From Alphaproteobacteria bacterium (GTDB lineage: Bacteria; Pseudomonadota; Alphaproteobacteria; Micropepsales; Micropepsaceae), in assembly GCA_016124635.1 (NCBI GenBank), contig WGNJ01000030.1, positions 82,424 through 146,423 on the forward strand: a stretch of 64,000 nt of DNA. Reading direction: 5' to 3'. The notes beneath the pieces were generated by a model that was given only the letters and a program-made list of their open reading frames with translations, made no database searches and had not been told where the DNA came from. Numbering within the stretch: position 1 is the first letter of the stretch; the number at the start of each line of letters is the position of its first letter. Positions 24,062-32,956 of this stretch are shown piece by piece. The translations under genes and the position numbers were made by a program.

Positions 24062-24949
24062 TCACCACGCCGTAATGATGACGAGACCTGGGCCACCGTC
24101 GCCGCCGTCGCCGCCGGTGAGCGAGTTGCCGCTCACACCACCGCCACCTCCGCCGCCGCAGCCAATGCCGCCGGCGCCTCCGGGTTGGCCGCCACCTAGC
24201 GTGCCCGCGTCGCCATACCCGCCCGCACCACCGAGAGAAAGGAACAACGGTCGAAAGAGCGCGTAACCGGACTCTGCGGCTTGCGCTGCGTTCACGGTCG
24301 TCGCCGACGGATGGCCGAGACTGCCGACAGCTGATCCGCCGCCACCGGCCGAGCCTCCAGCGCTCGCGCCGCCACCACCGGCGCCGCCGGTGATGATGCC
24401 GGCCGATGCGTCCGCACCGCCGGTATCGGCTCCGCCCGCACCTGCGGTCGCTCCAGCTTTCGACGTCAGCAAACCGATGTCGGTCCACGCGGTGCTCGTC
24501 ACCGTTCCGGCCGTGCCTCTCGTGCCGGACGTGGTGGTCGCCGAGCCGCTGGCGCCGCCGCCGCTGACTGACAGCAGCGACTGATTGAATCCGAGCGCGA
24601 TGATCAGCGTCGATCCGCCGGCGGTGCTCGCGCCACCGTTGAAGCCGCTCGCCCCGCCGGCGCCGCCTTTACCTCCTGCGCCGACTTGGATTCCCAAAAC
24701 ATCCGGGCATTGCGAGCCTGGAATGAAGAGGCGCGCGAGCGCGCCCGCGCCGCCGCCACCACCACCATAGGCGGCCGTGCCTGCCGATGAGCTGCGGCCA
24801 CCGCCGCCACCTGCGCCAGCTGAAATCGCGAGGATGGTGACGAAGCCTGCGCCTGCAGGCTTCACCCAGTTCGCACTCCGGACACTTGCCCCAGCGCGAA
24901 AGGTCCACTCCTGCGCTCTGGCGGGCGCTGGTCCTGGAAAGATTGTCAT
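24062..24949 (-). CDS. glycine-rich fibre/adhesin-like protein 1
   Basis: A 295-aa protein with a short aromatic N-terminal module (EWTFRAGASVRSANWVKPAG) and a body with many Gly-rich loops (GAGGGGG, GGAGGAGG types), ending in GGPGLVIITAW. The same plan occurs in the two neighbouring paralogs. Such Gly-rich proteins are used as receptor-binding tips by some phages, where the loops pack as polyglycine helices. Position within the tail/structural region supports a fibre role. Confidence 0.7.
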   Translation of the reverse strand: MTIFPGPAPARAQEWTFRAGASVRSANWVKPAGAGFVTILAISAGAGGGGGRSSSAGTAAYGGGGGGAGALARLFIPGSQCPDVLGIQVGAGGKGGAGGASGFNGGASTAGGSTLIIALGFNQSLLSVSGGGASGSATTTSGTRGTAGTVTSTAWTDIGLLTSKAGATAGAGGADTGGADASAGIITGGAGGGGASAGGSAGGGGSAVGSLGHPSATTVNAAQAAESGYALFRPLFLSLGGAGGYGDAGTLGGGQPGGAGGIGCGGGGGGGVSGNSLTGGDGGDGGPGLVIITAW

Positions 24950-24952
24950 GCC

Positions 24953-25846
24953 TCACCACGCCCAAATCATGACAAGGCCATCGCCGCCGTCACCGCCGCG
25001 CCCGCTCGTTGCCGCTGCGCCGTTCGAGCCGCCACCACCGCCACCGCCGCAACCGATTCCACCTTTGCCGCCGGCACCTCCCGCGCCGCTCGACGTGTTG
25101 CCCGCACCCGAGCCGCCACCGACCGTGATGAGGAATGGAGCAAAGAGCGTGTAGCCGGACTCGCCCGCAGCACCCGGCGACGACCCGCCACCGGGATATG
25201 GAAGTCCTTGCAGTGGTGCTGGCACTCCGCCGCCATTGCCAGTCGACGTACCAGCGTTCACGCCGGCCGCACCACACCCGCCGGTCAAAACAGCCGCAAA
25301 TGTGCTATTCGGCGACGAATTACTTGTACCGCTGGTCGCTGTGGTCGCCTGAGCCGATTGCATTACGCCGCAACTCGTCCAGGCGGTGCCGGTTGGAAGG
25401 TTCCCCGCAACGCCGGCGTTACCGCTCGTTGTCGTTCCGCGGAGCCCACCACCACCAGCGCCAACGGAAAGCAATGTCTCGTTTGAATTCAATGAAACAA
25501 TGGCACTCGCCGTACCCGGTGTCCCATTGTTTCCATTGTTTCCAGACGTAACACCCGCGCCGCCGGCACCACCTACTCCCACCTGAACTCCCAAGATGTC
25601 CGGGCAGAAGATCGACGGGATCAACAGCCTTGCAGCGACACCGCCGCCACCGCCGCCACCGCCAAAGGCAGCGGTTCCGGCAGCGGATGATCGCCCACTA
25701 GCGCCCCCTCCTCCAGCTGAAACGACGAGGAAATGAACGGAACTGCAGCCTGGGGGTTTTCTCCAAGCCGCATGCGCAATTGCATTGCATCCGCTCCGGA
25801 ATATCCAAGGATCCCCAGGAACGATTTCGGATGAGGTGATGAACAT
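24953..25846 (-). CDS. glycine-rich fibre/adhesin-like protein 2
   Basis: A 297-aa paralog of the preceding and of the 281-aa protein at 27839. N-terminal module DPWIFRSGCNAIAHAAWRKP, Gly-rich body, and a C-terminus DGDGLVMIWAW-like (GGDGLVMIWAW). It ends 3 bp before the start of paralog 1, so they are co-transcribed. Probably a variable host-recognition protein. Confidence 0.7.
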   Translation of the reverse strand: MFITSSEIVPGDPWIFRSGCNAIAHAAWRKPPGCSSVHFLVVSAGGGGASGRSSAAGTAAFGGGGGGGGVAARLLIPSIFCPDILGVQVGVGGAGGAGVTSGNNGNNGTPGTASAIVSLNSNETLLSVGAGGGGLRGTTTSGNAGVAGNLPTGTAWTSCGVMQSAQATTATSGTSNSSPNSTFAAVLTGGCGAAGVNAGTSTGNGGGVPAPLQGLPYPGGGSSPGAAGESGYTLFAPFLITVGGGSGAGNTSSGAGGAGGKGGIGCGGGGGGGSNGAAATSGRGGDGGDGLVMIWAW

Positions 25847-25942
25847 GTCTGTCGATTCGGTTAGCTCAGCGCCCCCTCGTCAGCGGAGCGCAACTTAGAT
25901 CGTCGCCGCCGTCATCAAATGACAAGCCGAAGCGGCTCGCTG

Positions 25943-27793
25943 CTAGGGCTGTATCGCCTGCGTGAGCGCCACGCGGACGCGCTCAATTACATCTTCCCAG
26001 CCGCCGGGTTTATCCTGGCGAAACAGTTTGGCAGAGGGGTACCATGGACTGTCGTTACGCCCCAGCATCCAGCGCCAGTCTGGAACGAATGGGAGTAACA
26101 AAAAGAGGGGCTTGCCCATGGCGCCGGCTAGATGAGCAACAGACGTGTCGACGGAGATTACAAGATCAAGGTTTGCGACAAGCGAAGCGGAATCATCGAA
26201 GTCAAACAGAATGTCACTGAAGTCCGTAATTTGTGGAAGTTGCTCAAGCTTCGCTTGATCTGCTTGGCGCACGTCCTTCTGCAAGCTTACGAACGACACA
26301 TCATGCGCAGTCACAATCGGCCTCAAAATGGATAAAGGGATCGATCTTTTCGCGTCACGCTCATGAAGAGCATTTCCTGACCAACACAGGCCGACGCGCC
26401 GATGCTTCAGGTGACCAAGTCTCTCGCGAATTGCTGTGGATATTGGTCTCACAGGCCGTAGATACGGAACCTTCGAAGGAATCGTATCGAGTGTCGTTCC
26501 AAATTTCGCCGGCAATGACGGAAGAGCGCAGTGAGCATCGAAGGACCTGTTCGGCTGAACAGTCTCAACGACCGTAACCGACGGATGCAGCGACCTAAAT
26601 AGGACCACCAACGGACCTGGAACTTCCAGAACGACTTCGCATCCCGACTCAATTACTTTGGGTACAAATCGTGCAAATTGAATCGAATCGCCGAGACCCT
26701 GCTCGGCATATAGAAGCACGCTCTCCCCGCGCGCCGGCTTTGACGGTCGCCATTGAGCACCCGCGATGTCACGCCTTGCTTTTGATACGGCGCCCTTAGA
26801 TCTCCATTCGAATTCTTGAAATCCTTCTCTGAGATTTCCCACGCGCAGGTTTAGTAGAGACCGGCACCAGTGAGCGAATGGCTCACCGGGGCTCATCGAA
26901 AGGGCGCGGTCGAAGCAAACACGCGCCTCATCATTTCTCAGCTGTTCAGCCATTGCATTGCCGAGGAGAACAGCACCCGCCACCGGGTCAACGCGCTCCA
27001 AGTCACGGATAACCGACGCAGCTTCGTCGGTTCGGCCCAGCCTAAGCAAAAATTCTGCAAAATTTGCCAAGATGCGTGGATCAGAAGCGTCGAGGCGAAT
27101 GGCGTGCGCATGATCCGCTTCTGCATGCTCAAACTGCTGCAATTTTGTGTACGCAACCGCACGATTGCTGAACGCGGCCGCAAAATTTCGATCAATGCCA
27201 ATCGCCGTAGACAGCGCGGTCACCGCATCAGCGACCTTCGAATCTGCCATCAAAGCAGTGGCCATGCCATTTAAGGCGTCCGGGTCGCGAGGAGAAAGCT
27301 GAACCGCTCGAGCATAGCTCTCGACGGCTTGCTGGGGTCGCCCGTCCGAATACAAGGCGAAACCGCGCCGTTGCCAAATCTTGGGATTGCTATGATTGCA
27401 CTGAATGAGTTCGTCGAATGCGGCTACGGCTTCATCGAACCGATTGTCTTGAACCAGCGCATCGGCACGAGCAAACGCCGCATCGTTGTTCGCTGGATCG
27501 ATCGCCAACGCGCGATCAAATGAAGCTATGGCCGGCCCAATTTGTTGTTGACGGAGTCTCACAAGTCCAAGATTGAAATGAATATCAGACCTGTCTTTTT
27601 GGACCTTTGCTGCGATCTCAAAGTGCGAAGCCGCGCTTTCAAGCAATCCCCGCGAAGCCTCCACCATTCCGAGAATGACGTGCGCATTTGCGTTATTTCC
27701 GCTGTTTGCAAGTAGTGAACGGCAAATGCGTTCGGCCGCCAATAAATTGCCGCGCCGCATTAACGAGTAGGCGTTTTGAATATCAGCATCCAT
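25943..27793 (-). CDS. TPR-repeat protein with GT9/GT41-like glycosyltransferase domain
   Basis: A 616-aa protein. Residues about 1-320 are tandem tetratricopeptide repeats (HFNLGLVRLRQQQIGPAIAS, FDRALAIDPANNDAAFARAD and further copies). The C-terminal half has a nucleotide-sugar binding fold: LLYAEQGLGDSIQFARFVP, VGLCWSGN and SVDTSVAHLAGAMGKPLFLL, the signature of TPR-glycosyltransferases related to heptosyltransferases. It is flanked by glycine-rich fibre genes, which suggests glycosylation of virion fibres or of a host surface receptor. Confidence 0.8.
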   Translation of the reverse strand: MDADIQNAYSLMRRGNLLAAERICRSLLANSGNNANAHVILGMVEASRGLLESAASHFEIAAKVQKDRSDIHFNLGLVRLRQQQIGPAIASFDRALAIDPANNDAAFARADALVQDNRFDEAVAAFDELIQCNHSNPKIWQRRGFALYSDGRPQQAVESYARAVQLSPRDPDALNGMATALMADSKVADAVTALSTAIGIDRNFAAAFSNRAVAYTKLQQFEHAEADHAHAIRLDASDPRILANFAEFLLRLGRTDEAASVIRDLERVDPVAGAVLLGNAMAEQLRNDEARVCFDRALSMSPGEPFAHWCRSLLNLRVGNLREGFQEFEWRSKGAVSKARRDIAGAQWRPSKPARGESVLLYAEQGLGDSIQFARFVPKVIESGCEVVLEVPGPLVVLFRSLHPSVTVVETVQPNRSFDAHCALPSLPAKFGTTLDTIPSKVPYLRPVRPISTAIRERLGHLKHRRVGLCWSGNALHERDAKRSIPLSILRPIVTAHDVSFVSLQKDVRQADQAKLEQLPQITDFSDILFDFDDSASLVANLDLVISVDTSVAHLAGAMGKPLFLLLPFVPDWRWMLGRNDSPWYPSAKLFRQDKPGGWEDVIERVRVALTQAIQP

Positions 27794-27838
27794 GCGGGCT
27801 TCGCCTCATGCTTCGACGCAAGTCTGGGCCAGTTGCAC

Positions 27839-28684
27839 CTACCACGATGTTACGATGACGACACCTGGCGACCCAGTCCCGCCAGAGCCGCCGGTACCGG
27901 TGCCGGCTGAACCGCCGCCGCCACCGCCGCCGCCGGAGCCGAAGCCGCCGGCGTTGCCGCCGGCATAACCGGCATGACTCGTCCTTCCGCCGCCACCGCC
28001 GGCACCACCCGTATTCAAGAATACCGGTCTCACCACGCCGTAGCCCGATTGCGCGTCAGGCCCAAGTTTCGATCCGCCGGGAATGCTCCAATATCCGAGC
28101 GCGCCGCTGACGCCGCCCCCTGCGGTCGCGGCAATGCCGTTGCCGTATCCACCGCCGGCTCCGCTCCCAATGATGTTCGCCACCCCATCGCCGCCGACGT
28201 CGCCCCATCCCCCGGCCCCACCACCGTATCCGTGGTTGGAAACGAAGCAGATCGCAGCGTCAGTCCAAGGCGACAGCGTCGCGCTTCCGAAGGTCCCGCC
28301 AAAGCCGGCTTGCGTGTCGCTGCCATCCGAACCTGCAGCACCGCCGCCGAGTGTTATCAAGGCTTGATTGAGCCCGAGCGCCGCGACTGTCGTTGCTCCA
28401 CCATTGCTACCCGACGTGCCGCCGACACCTGTTTGAAGACAAAGCGTGTCAGGCACATTGCTCGCCAGAAACAACGCTGAGCAGAAGGCGCCAGAGCCTC
28501 CGCCCCCCGCTCCACCGCCTAGCGAGCCGCTTGATCCACCCGTACCACCGCTGCCGCCACCGCCGCAGGCGAACAACCAAACTAGGCCAGCGCCGATCGG
28601 CTTATTCCAAACAGCGTTGCTTGCGCCCGTGAAGACTTGGACATCACCGATCGCGTCGGGTGGCAGGAAGAATGAAGATGACAC
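27839..28684 (-). CDS. glycine-rich fibre/adhesin-like protein 3
   Basis: A 281-aa member of the glycine-rich trio: N-terminal module GDVQVFTGASNAVWNKPIGA, Gly-rich body (GGGGSGGTGGSSGSLGGG) and C-terminus GSPGVVIVTSW. It is separated from the other two by the TPR-glycosyltransferase gene, so the trio probably arose by duplication with insertion. Confidence 0.7.
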   Translation of the reverse strand: MSSSFFLPPDAIGDVQVFTGASNAVWNKPIGAGLVWLFACGGGGSGGTGGSSGSLGGGAGGGGSGAFCSALFLASNVPDTLCLQTGVGGTSGSNGGATTVAALGLNQALITLGGGAAGSDGSDTQAGFGGTFGSATLSPWTDAAICFVSNHGYGGGAGGWGDVGGDGVANIIGSGAGGGYGNGIAATAGGGVSGALGYWSIPGGSKLGPDAQSGYGVVRPVFLNTGGAGGGGGRTSHAGYAGGNAGGFGSGGGGGGGGSAGTGTGGSGGTGSPGVVIVTSW

Positions 28685-28705
28685 TGCGATTTCCGTCGCG
28701 CGTTC

Positions 28706-29122
28706 TTAATACTTGCCGCCGATGACCCCGAAGGTCCAACCGGCGGACACAGCCGTGCCGAGCAGAACGTAAAGGCAATACCCGGCTGGGAGCGCAATGT
28801 TGAGCGGCACCTCGATATCGAGTTGCGCTGCGGTCTCGGTCAGCGTGATCGCCGGCAGCGAGAATTCTTTGAACATCGTGTTGTTGGCAGCCGTCGTGGT
28901 CGCCGAACCGTTGTTCAGAAAGAAGCGCGCGACACTCGCGACGTTCGTCCCAAGGGGCTTTGCGAAGATCGAACGGACATAGCCGCCGTTGGTCGCGTCC
29001 GCGGTGAAGAGCAAGTTCACCGTACCGGAAGACAGATCCTTGGACGTATTCGCCGCGGTGATCGTGCCCGACCATTGGATGTCGCCGACGCGCGTGTAGA
29101 TGGGATCGATATTGGCAGGCAT
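28706..29122 (-). CDS. small structural protein (tail/fibre region)
   Basis: A 138-aa protein starting MPANIDPIYTRVGDIQW, beta-rich, ending in a hydrophobic stretch and WTFGVIGGKY. Proteins of this kind recur between portal and fibre genes in alphaproteobacterial podoviruses. It lies 11 bp from its neighbours in an uninterrupted minus-strand operon. Precise role unknown. Confidence 0.65.
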   Translation of the reverse strand: MPANIDPIYTRVGDIQWSGTITAANTSKDLSSGTVNLLFTADATNGGYVRSIFAKPLGTNVASVARFFLNNGSATTTAANNTMFKEFSLPAITLTETAAQLDIEVPLNIALPAGYCLYVLLGTAVSAGWTFGVIGGKY

Positions 29123-29133
29123 CGTTCGTTACC

Positions 29134-29490
29134 TCATGGAAGAGCGCAGCCGCGAGACAGAGCAAGGTTGCGGCCCAACGCCGCCGCGTTCGCCGGCTGC
29201 GCGGCGAGCGTATTGAAGACGTCTTTCGTGCTGGCGCCGAAATTGACAAGCGCGCCGCTGTTCGAGCTCGCGAGCACGACGTCGCGCGACAAGGTGGTCG
29301 TCGTCGCAAGCGTGCCGTAGCCGACTTCCCATTCGTTCCCGCTCTGACCGACGATGGCGTAATAGACGCGCGCACCGGCGGCGAAGACGCTTTGGAACGA
29401 AACGAATTGAGCTGCCGCACCGGCGAGCGTTATCGTGCCCGTGCCGGTCGTCGTCGTCGTTTCTTTGACACGATCGAAGAAATGGGGCAT
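29134..29490 (-). CDS. small structural protein
   Basis: A 118-aa beta-rich, Thr-rich protein (HFFDRVKETTTTTGTGTITL, then VYYAIVGQSGNEWEVGYGTL), a pattern seen in phage fibre-attachment or baseplate-like proteins. It is co-transcribed with the flanking small genes. Function not known. Confidence 0.65.
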   Translation of the reverse strand: MPHFFDRVKETTTTTGTGTITLAGAAAQFVSFQSVFAAGARVYYAIVGQSGNEWEVGYGTLATTTTLSRDVVLASSNSGALVNFGASTKDVFNTLAAQPANAAALGRNLALSRGCALP

Positions 29491-29502
29491 GCGCCGCGCC
29501 TA

Positions 29503-29949
29503 TCAGACTTCGTCGACGACGAGCGTGAAGCTGACGACCGAGGTGCCGGCGATCGGACGCAGCGACAACTGCTCGCTATTGCGGAAGACGAGATCGCGTT
29601 GCGGCATGATCGGCTTCGAGAAGACGCCGCCATAGGCTTGGAAGCCGATGCGGAAATACGGATCGCCGGAAAGCGACGGCTGAGCCGACCAGGTCGTGAA
29701 GTTGGTGAAGCCTTGGGCCGGCTCGTCGCTCTCCCACTTCTTGGGCGTCAGCGCGCCGCCGCCTGTCGTGCCGCCTGTCGAAAGGTAAAGACCGATTTCG
29801 CAATACGCGGCCGACGACGACGTCGCGGCGTTGCCGGCGAAGACCATGTCGACCACTTTGAATTTGCGGTTCGAAGCGGCGATCACGGTCACGAGGTCGT
29901 TCGACGTGTTCATGGTCACGCCGCCGCGCGAGAGAGAATAGAGTGACAT
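29503..29949 (-). CDS. small structural protein downstream of portal
   Basis: A 148-aa beta-rich protein (MSLYSLSRGGVTMNTSND, ending SFTLVVDEV). It begins 1 bp from the portal stop, so it is translationally linked. Probably a head or connector accessory protein; no family recognised. Confidence 0.65.
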   Translation of the reverse strand: MSLYSLSRGGVTMNTSNDLVTVIAASNRKFKVVDMVFAGNAATSSSAAYCEIGLYLSTGGTTGGGALTPKKWESDEPAQGFTNFTTWSAQPSLSGDPYFRIGFQAYGGVFSKPIMPQRDLVFRNSEQLSLRPIAGTSVVSFTLVVDEV

Positions 29950-31692
29950 TTACGTGCTCCTGTTGAGGCCAGGCTGCCCGCGCAGCGCTTGGCGAAGCGA
30001 GTTGATGGCCGTGCCAATGTCGAGACCGCCGCCGCGGCCGGCCGGCGCCTCGCTTGTTTGATCGACGGTCTGTTGCGCGTTGGCGGCGTCCTTGCCGGCG
30101 GCCGCTGCCTTGCGCGCGATCTCGGCGCCTTGCTGGCCGATCTCGAGGCCGGCCTGCATCGCCTGCATCTGTTGACGCTGCTGGCGCATGCCTTCGACCT
30201 TGTCGCGGCCGCGCAAGAGTTTCGCCGGCACAGCCCAGCCGCGGCCAAGCGTCTGCACGGCTTCGTCGTGGTCGATGTTGTCGAGGACGCTCGGGTCGGC
30301 TTGCGCGATCGGCATGACGCTTTGATAGAGGCGTACGATCGATTGCGCCTCGCTCGCCATCTGCGCGCGCGCGAGCGGCGAAACGTATTCGACGTTGAGC
30401 ATCGCGCCCTGGATCTCCGGCGGCGCCGGCGGCAATTGCCCCGCCCGCGACAGGATGCCGAAGCGGCGCTTGATCAACGGCGACAAGAATTCGCTTTGGA
30501 TGCGGCCCAAGTTCGGGCCCATCAGACGCAGCTTTTCCTCCTGGCGGCCGAGCCATTCGGTCGCCGTCATGTCGGGTGCTCCGACCATCTGCATCAGCGA
30601 GAAATAAAACGCTTCGCGGATCGCTTGCCGGCGCTGATCCATCATCTCGAGCGTCAAACCTGGATTGCCGCCGCTCGGAAGCGGTTGCAGCAGCAGACGC
30701 CCGTTGCCGTCGATCGCGCCGTAAGTGATGCCGCCCGGAAACGTGCGCGCCACGCGGATGACGCCCTCGTCGGGCGCCGCCAGCGGCGGGTCGGCCGCCT
30801 TTTGTGCCGAGACAAGCGCCGTTCGCGACTGCTGATTGAGAGTCTTGATGTCGGCTAGCGCCGCCTCGCCGAGGCCACGGCCATAAACTTCACCCGCCGC
30901 CTGGCTCCAGCGCGGCACTTGGTATGGAAATTCGTAGTAGCCTTTGCGGCTGACTTCGGTGCGCGTCTCTTCCTCGATGTAGATCGATCGATAGGGAAGC
31001 GTGTGCGCACCGAGCTTTTCGTCGTCGTAGCTTTCGTTGGGCTCGACGCAGTGAATGAAACAGATCTTCGCGAACGGATCCTTCTCGGCGTGCCGGCGCG
31101 CGCTCTCGGAAAGTGTTTCCCGAAACAGCTGCAGCGCGGCTCGGTTCTCCAGCGTGAAGCGGCGATAGACCATGTCGACTTCGCCGTAGGCGTTCTCGCT
31201 GATGACGCACTCGGCGAGCGGTCGCGCGCTGTCGGAAATCCGGCGCAGCCCCTCGGCTTCTTCCGAATAAAAGATCGCCGTGCCGAAGACCGCAAGGTCG
31301 GCGTAGAGCCCGGGCAGCACGTTGTAGAAGCGCGATATCTGAGGGCCGAAGGAATGAAGCAGGCGCGACTCGACGTCGTAGAGCCAGTCGCGCACGGGAT
31401 CGAAGTCGTTGAGCTCGTCATCGGCGACGCGCAGCGAGAACCAGCGGTTGGCCGGATTCGTCATCATGCCGTAGATGCCACCGGCGAAATTGTCGGCGGC
31501 GAGCAACGGCGTCGAGTCGAAGATCTTGCCGTAGCGCTTCTCGCCCGTACTGCGGCGCGCGGTGAACTCGGCGCGCAACGGGCGCAGATAGTCGGCGAGT
31601 TCTTGCCAGAGCGCCTCGAAGGTCCCGCGCTCGGCCTTCAGGCGCTCCCAATGATGGACGATGCGCTGGGCATCGGTCAGCGTGTTCGACAT
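29950..31692 (-). CDS. portal (head-tail connector) protein
   Basis: A 580-aa portal of the podovirus head-tail connector family. Typical features: an N-terminal helix (WERLKAERGTFEALWQELAD), DNFAGGIYGMMTNPANRWFS, YADLAVFGTAIFYSEE, and a C-terminal Gln-rich helical region (MRQQRQQMQAMQAGLEIGQQ) corresponding to the barrel. It forms the dodecameric ring for DNA entry. The gene follows a 62-aa gene by zero spacing. Confidence 0.9.
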   Translation of the reverse strand: MSNTLTDAQRIVHHWERLKAERGTFEALWQELADYLRPLRAEFTARRSTGEKRYGKIFDSTPLLAADNFAGGIYGMMTNPANRWFSLRVADDELNDFDPVRDWLYDVESRLLHSFGPQISRFYNVLPGLYADLAVFGTAIFYSEEAEGLRRISDSARPLAECVISENAYGEVDMVYRRFTLENRAALQLFRETLSESARRHAEKDPFAKICFIHCVEPNESYDDEKLGAHTLPYRSIYIEEETRTEVSRKGYYEFPYQVPRWSQAAGEVYGRGLGEAALADIKTLNQQSRTALVSAQKAADPPLAAPDEGVIRVARTFPGGITYGAIDGNGRLLLQPLPSGGNPGLTLEMMDQRRQAIREAFYFSLMQMVGAPDMTATEWLGRQEEKLRLMGPNLGRIQSEFLSPLIKRRFGILSRAGQLPPAPPEIQGAMLNVEYVSPLARAQMASEAQSIVRLYQSVMPIAQADPSVLDNIDHDEAVQTLGRGWAVPAKLLRGRDKVEGMRQQRQQMQAMQAGLEIGQQGAEIARKAAAAGKDAANAQQTVDQTSEAPAGRGGGLDIGTAINSLRQALRGQPGLNRST

Positions 31693-31881
31693 CTAGCTGC
31701 CCAGGATCGTCGGTCTCTGCACAGGCGCCTGGCTGATGTCGCCGGCCGGGGCGTAAACCGACCAGGCGAAGCCGTGCGCGTTGGCGCGGCGCAAATATTC
31801 GCGTTGGCGCGCTTTCTCGGCGTCCTCCGGCTGCGGCACAGGCGGCGGTTTGGGCACGCTGACTTTTGGCATGAAGCACAT
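31693..31881 (-). CDS. small proline-rich phage protein upstream of portal
   Basis: A 62-aa protein (MCFMPKVSVPKPPPVPQPED). Small Pro-rich proteins like this one commonly precede the portal gene in BPP-1-like podoviruses. Its stop abuts the portal ATG. It is the first gene after the accessory array and is preceded by a candidate promoter. Confidence 0.65.
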   Translation of the reverse strand: MCFMPKVSVPKPPPVPQPEDAEKARQREYLRRANAHGFAWSVYAPAGDISQAPVQRPTILGS

Positions 31882-32057
31882 GTGTGTGACCCTCTATGAG
31901 AATGAATCGATGCCGACGGCGAGCCTTCGTGAAAGCCGTGCTCGGCACGCAAAAACACTCGAGCGCACCTTGTCGGCACGTTCCAACCGGTCGCTGATGT
32001 TGTGGGCTTAAGCGCTAAAGCGCGCGCGTCTCGCGATCATCGCGTATTAGGGTCTGC

Positions 32058-32086
32058 ATTCTGTTGCACCCGTTGCAGTGAGTCAA
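32058..32086 (-). promoter_or_regulatory. candidate sigma70-type promoter for the portal operon
   Basis: On the minus strand TTGACT (32086-32081) is followed after exactly 17 bp by CAGAAT (32063-32058), 4/6 to the -10 consensus. It lies about 175 bp upstream of the 62-aa gene that leads into the portal operon, just where the accessory array would separate it from the terminase promoter. Confidence 0.4.
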
Positions 32087-32116
32087 GAATTATTTGCGTA
32101 TATCGCAATGATGCAA

Positions 32117-32548
32117 TCAGCCCCCAGTGGCTGGAGGCAGGCTAGCTTCGACGGCTATCAGCCACAGAAAATGGTACAGATGAGCAGGCAGCAGGAACCA
32201 ACCCCAGCGAATGAGACGGGCTGCGTCGACGTCGACCTCGTATGCTGAGCCAAAATAAAAAGGCGATGACAACGCGCAATACCCGAAGAATGTCAGCGGA
32301 ATTACGCAGAGAAAAAGGGCACCAGGCAAATCAAGCGGGTAGCGATAGAGGATGTAGACGAGCGCCAGCGTCCAGTGCAGAGCGAACCAAGCCGAAAACG
32401 AGAAGACAAAAGCTGCGACGCGATTGACCGGCGTAAGGAAATAGAGCAACAGCCAGAACACCAGGCAGGCCAGAAGGTGCAGCCCGTAGTCATGCCACCT
32501 CCAACCAACCAATCCCATGAACCAGTCGATAGCTTGATCGATCGCCAT
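32117..32548 (-). CDS. multi-pass membrane protein, candidate immunity protein
   Basis: A 143-aa protein with about four hydrophobic segments (LLACLVFWLLLYFL, FVFSFSAWFALHWTLALVYIL, LFLCVIPLTFFGYCAL, LIRWGWFLLPAHLYHFLWLI). No family recognised. It is preceded by an AACTGTGGC element shared with other immunity-like genes. Probably an inner-membrane immunity protein whose toxin is no longer present. Confidence 0.6.
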   Translation of the reverse strand: MAIDQAIDWFMGLVGWRWHDYGLHLLACLVFWLLLYFLTPVNRVAAFVFSFSAWFALHWTLALVYILYRYPLDLPGALFLCVIPLTFFGYCALSSPFYFGSAYEVDVDAARLIRWGWFLLPAHLYHFLWLIAVEASLPPATGG

Positions 32549-32570
32549 CTGAAGACGGTATCAAACCTAT

Positions 32571-32735
32571 TCCGGCCAAACTGTGGCATGGAGGAAAGGA
32601 GTTGCCGTTCATCGCAAAATTCCCAGCGAGCGACCCGGCGGAAATTTTGGTATGTCAGTCTCAGGCCTTAGATGCGCGCCCTGTCCGGCACCGCCGCAGA
32701 AATCGCAACTTCACGATTTGTCCGGCGGCGTGGGA
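32571..32735. repeat. direct repeat A, copy 1 (~165 bp)
   Basis: Direct repeat (plus-strand reading) of 33416-33580 with roughly 85% identity by eye. It spans the 3' end of the 71-aa gene (IPTPPDKS stop) and the spacer up to the next gene. Copy 2 encodes the equivalent tail IPTPRDES and a stop, so the repeat reflects duplication of a small immunity gene end plus spacer. Confidence 0.8.
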
Positions 32736-32926
32736 ATCGGGGGCAGATCCCCGAACCAATCATAAAAATCTTCCTTGGAGAGAGGGATTCCGTCCATATA
32801 CACCGAGGTCACATTGAGCGGACCCAATTTCTCCCAGCCCTTATCTAGGTCTCGCAAATAGTATCCCTCATCGTCGTCAAACAATACCGCAGGGTCGATG
32901 TCCCAGATGTAATAGCTGATGCTCAT
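32711..32926 (-). CDS. small acidic protein, candidate immunity to the Rel-like toxin fragment
   Basis: A 71-aa strongly acidic protein (starts MSISYYIWDIDPAVLFDDDE, ends PTPPDKS). GAGG lies 7 nt before ATG 32926. It starts 30 bp after the end of the RelA/SpoT-like frame. Small acidic cytoplasmic proteins directly downstream of a toxin domain are typical immunity proteins. The family is not recognised. Confidence 0.6.
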   Translation of the reverse strand: MSISYYIWDIDPAVLFDDDEGYYLRDLDKGWEKLGPLNVTSVYMDGIPLSKEDFYDWFGDLPPIPTPPDKS

Positions 32927-32956
32927 TCTTCGTCCTCAGTCTGTCTGCTCATGCGG

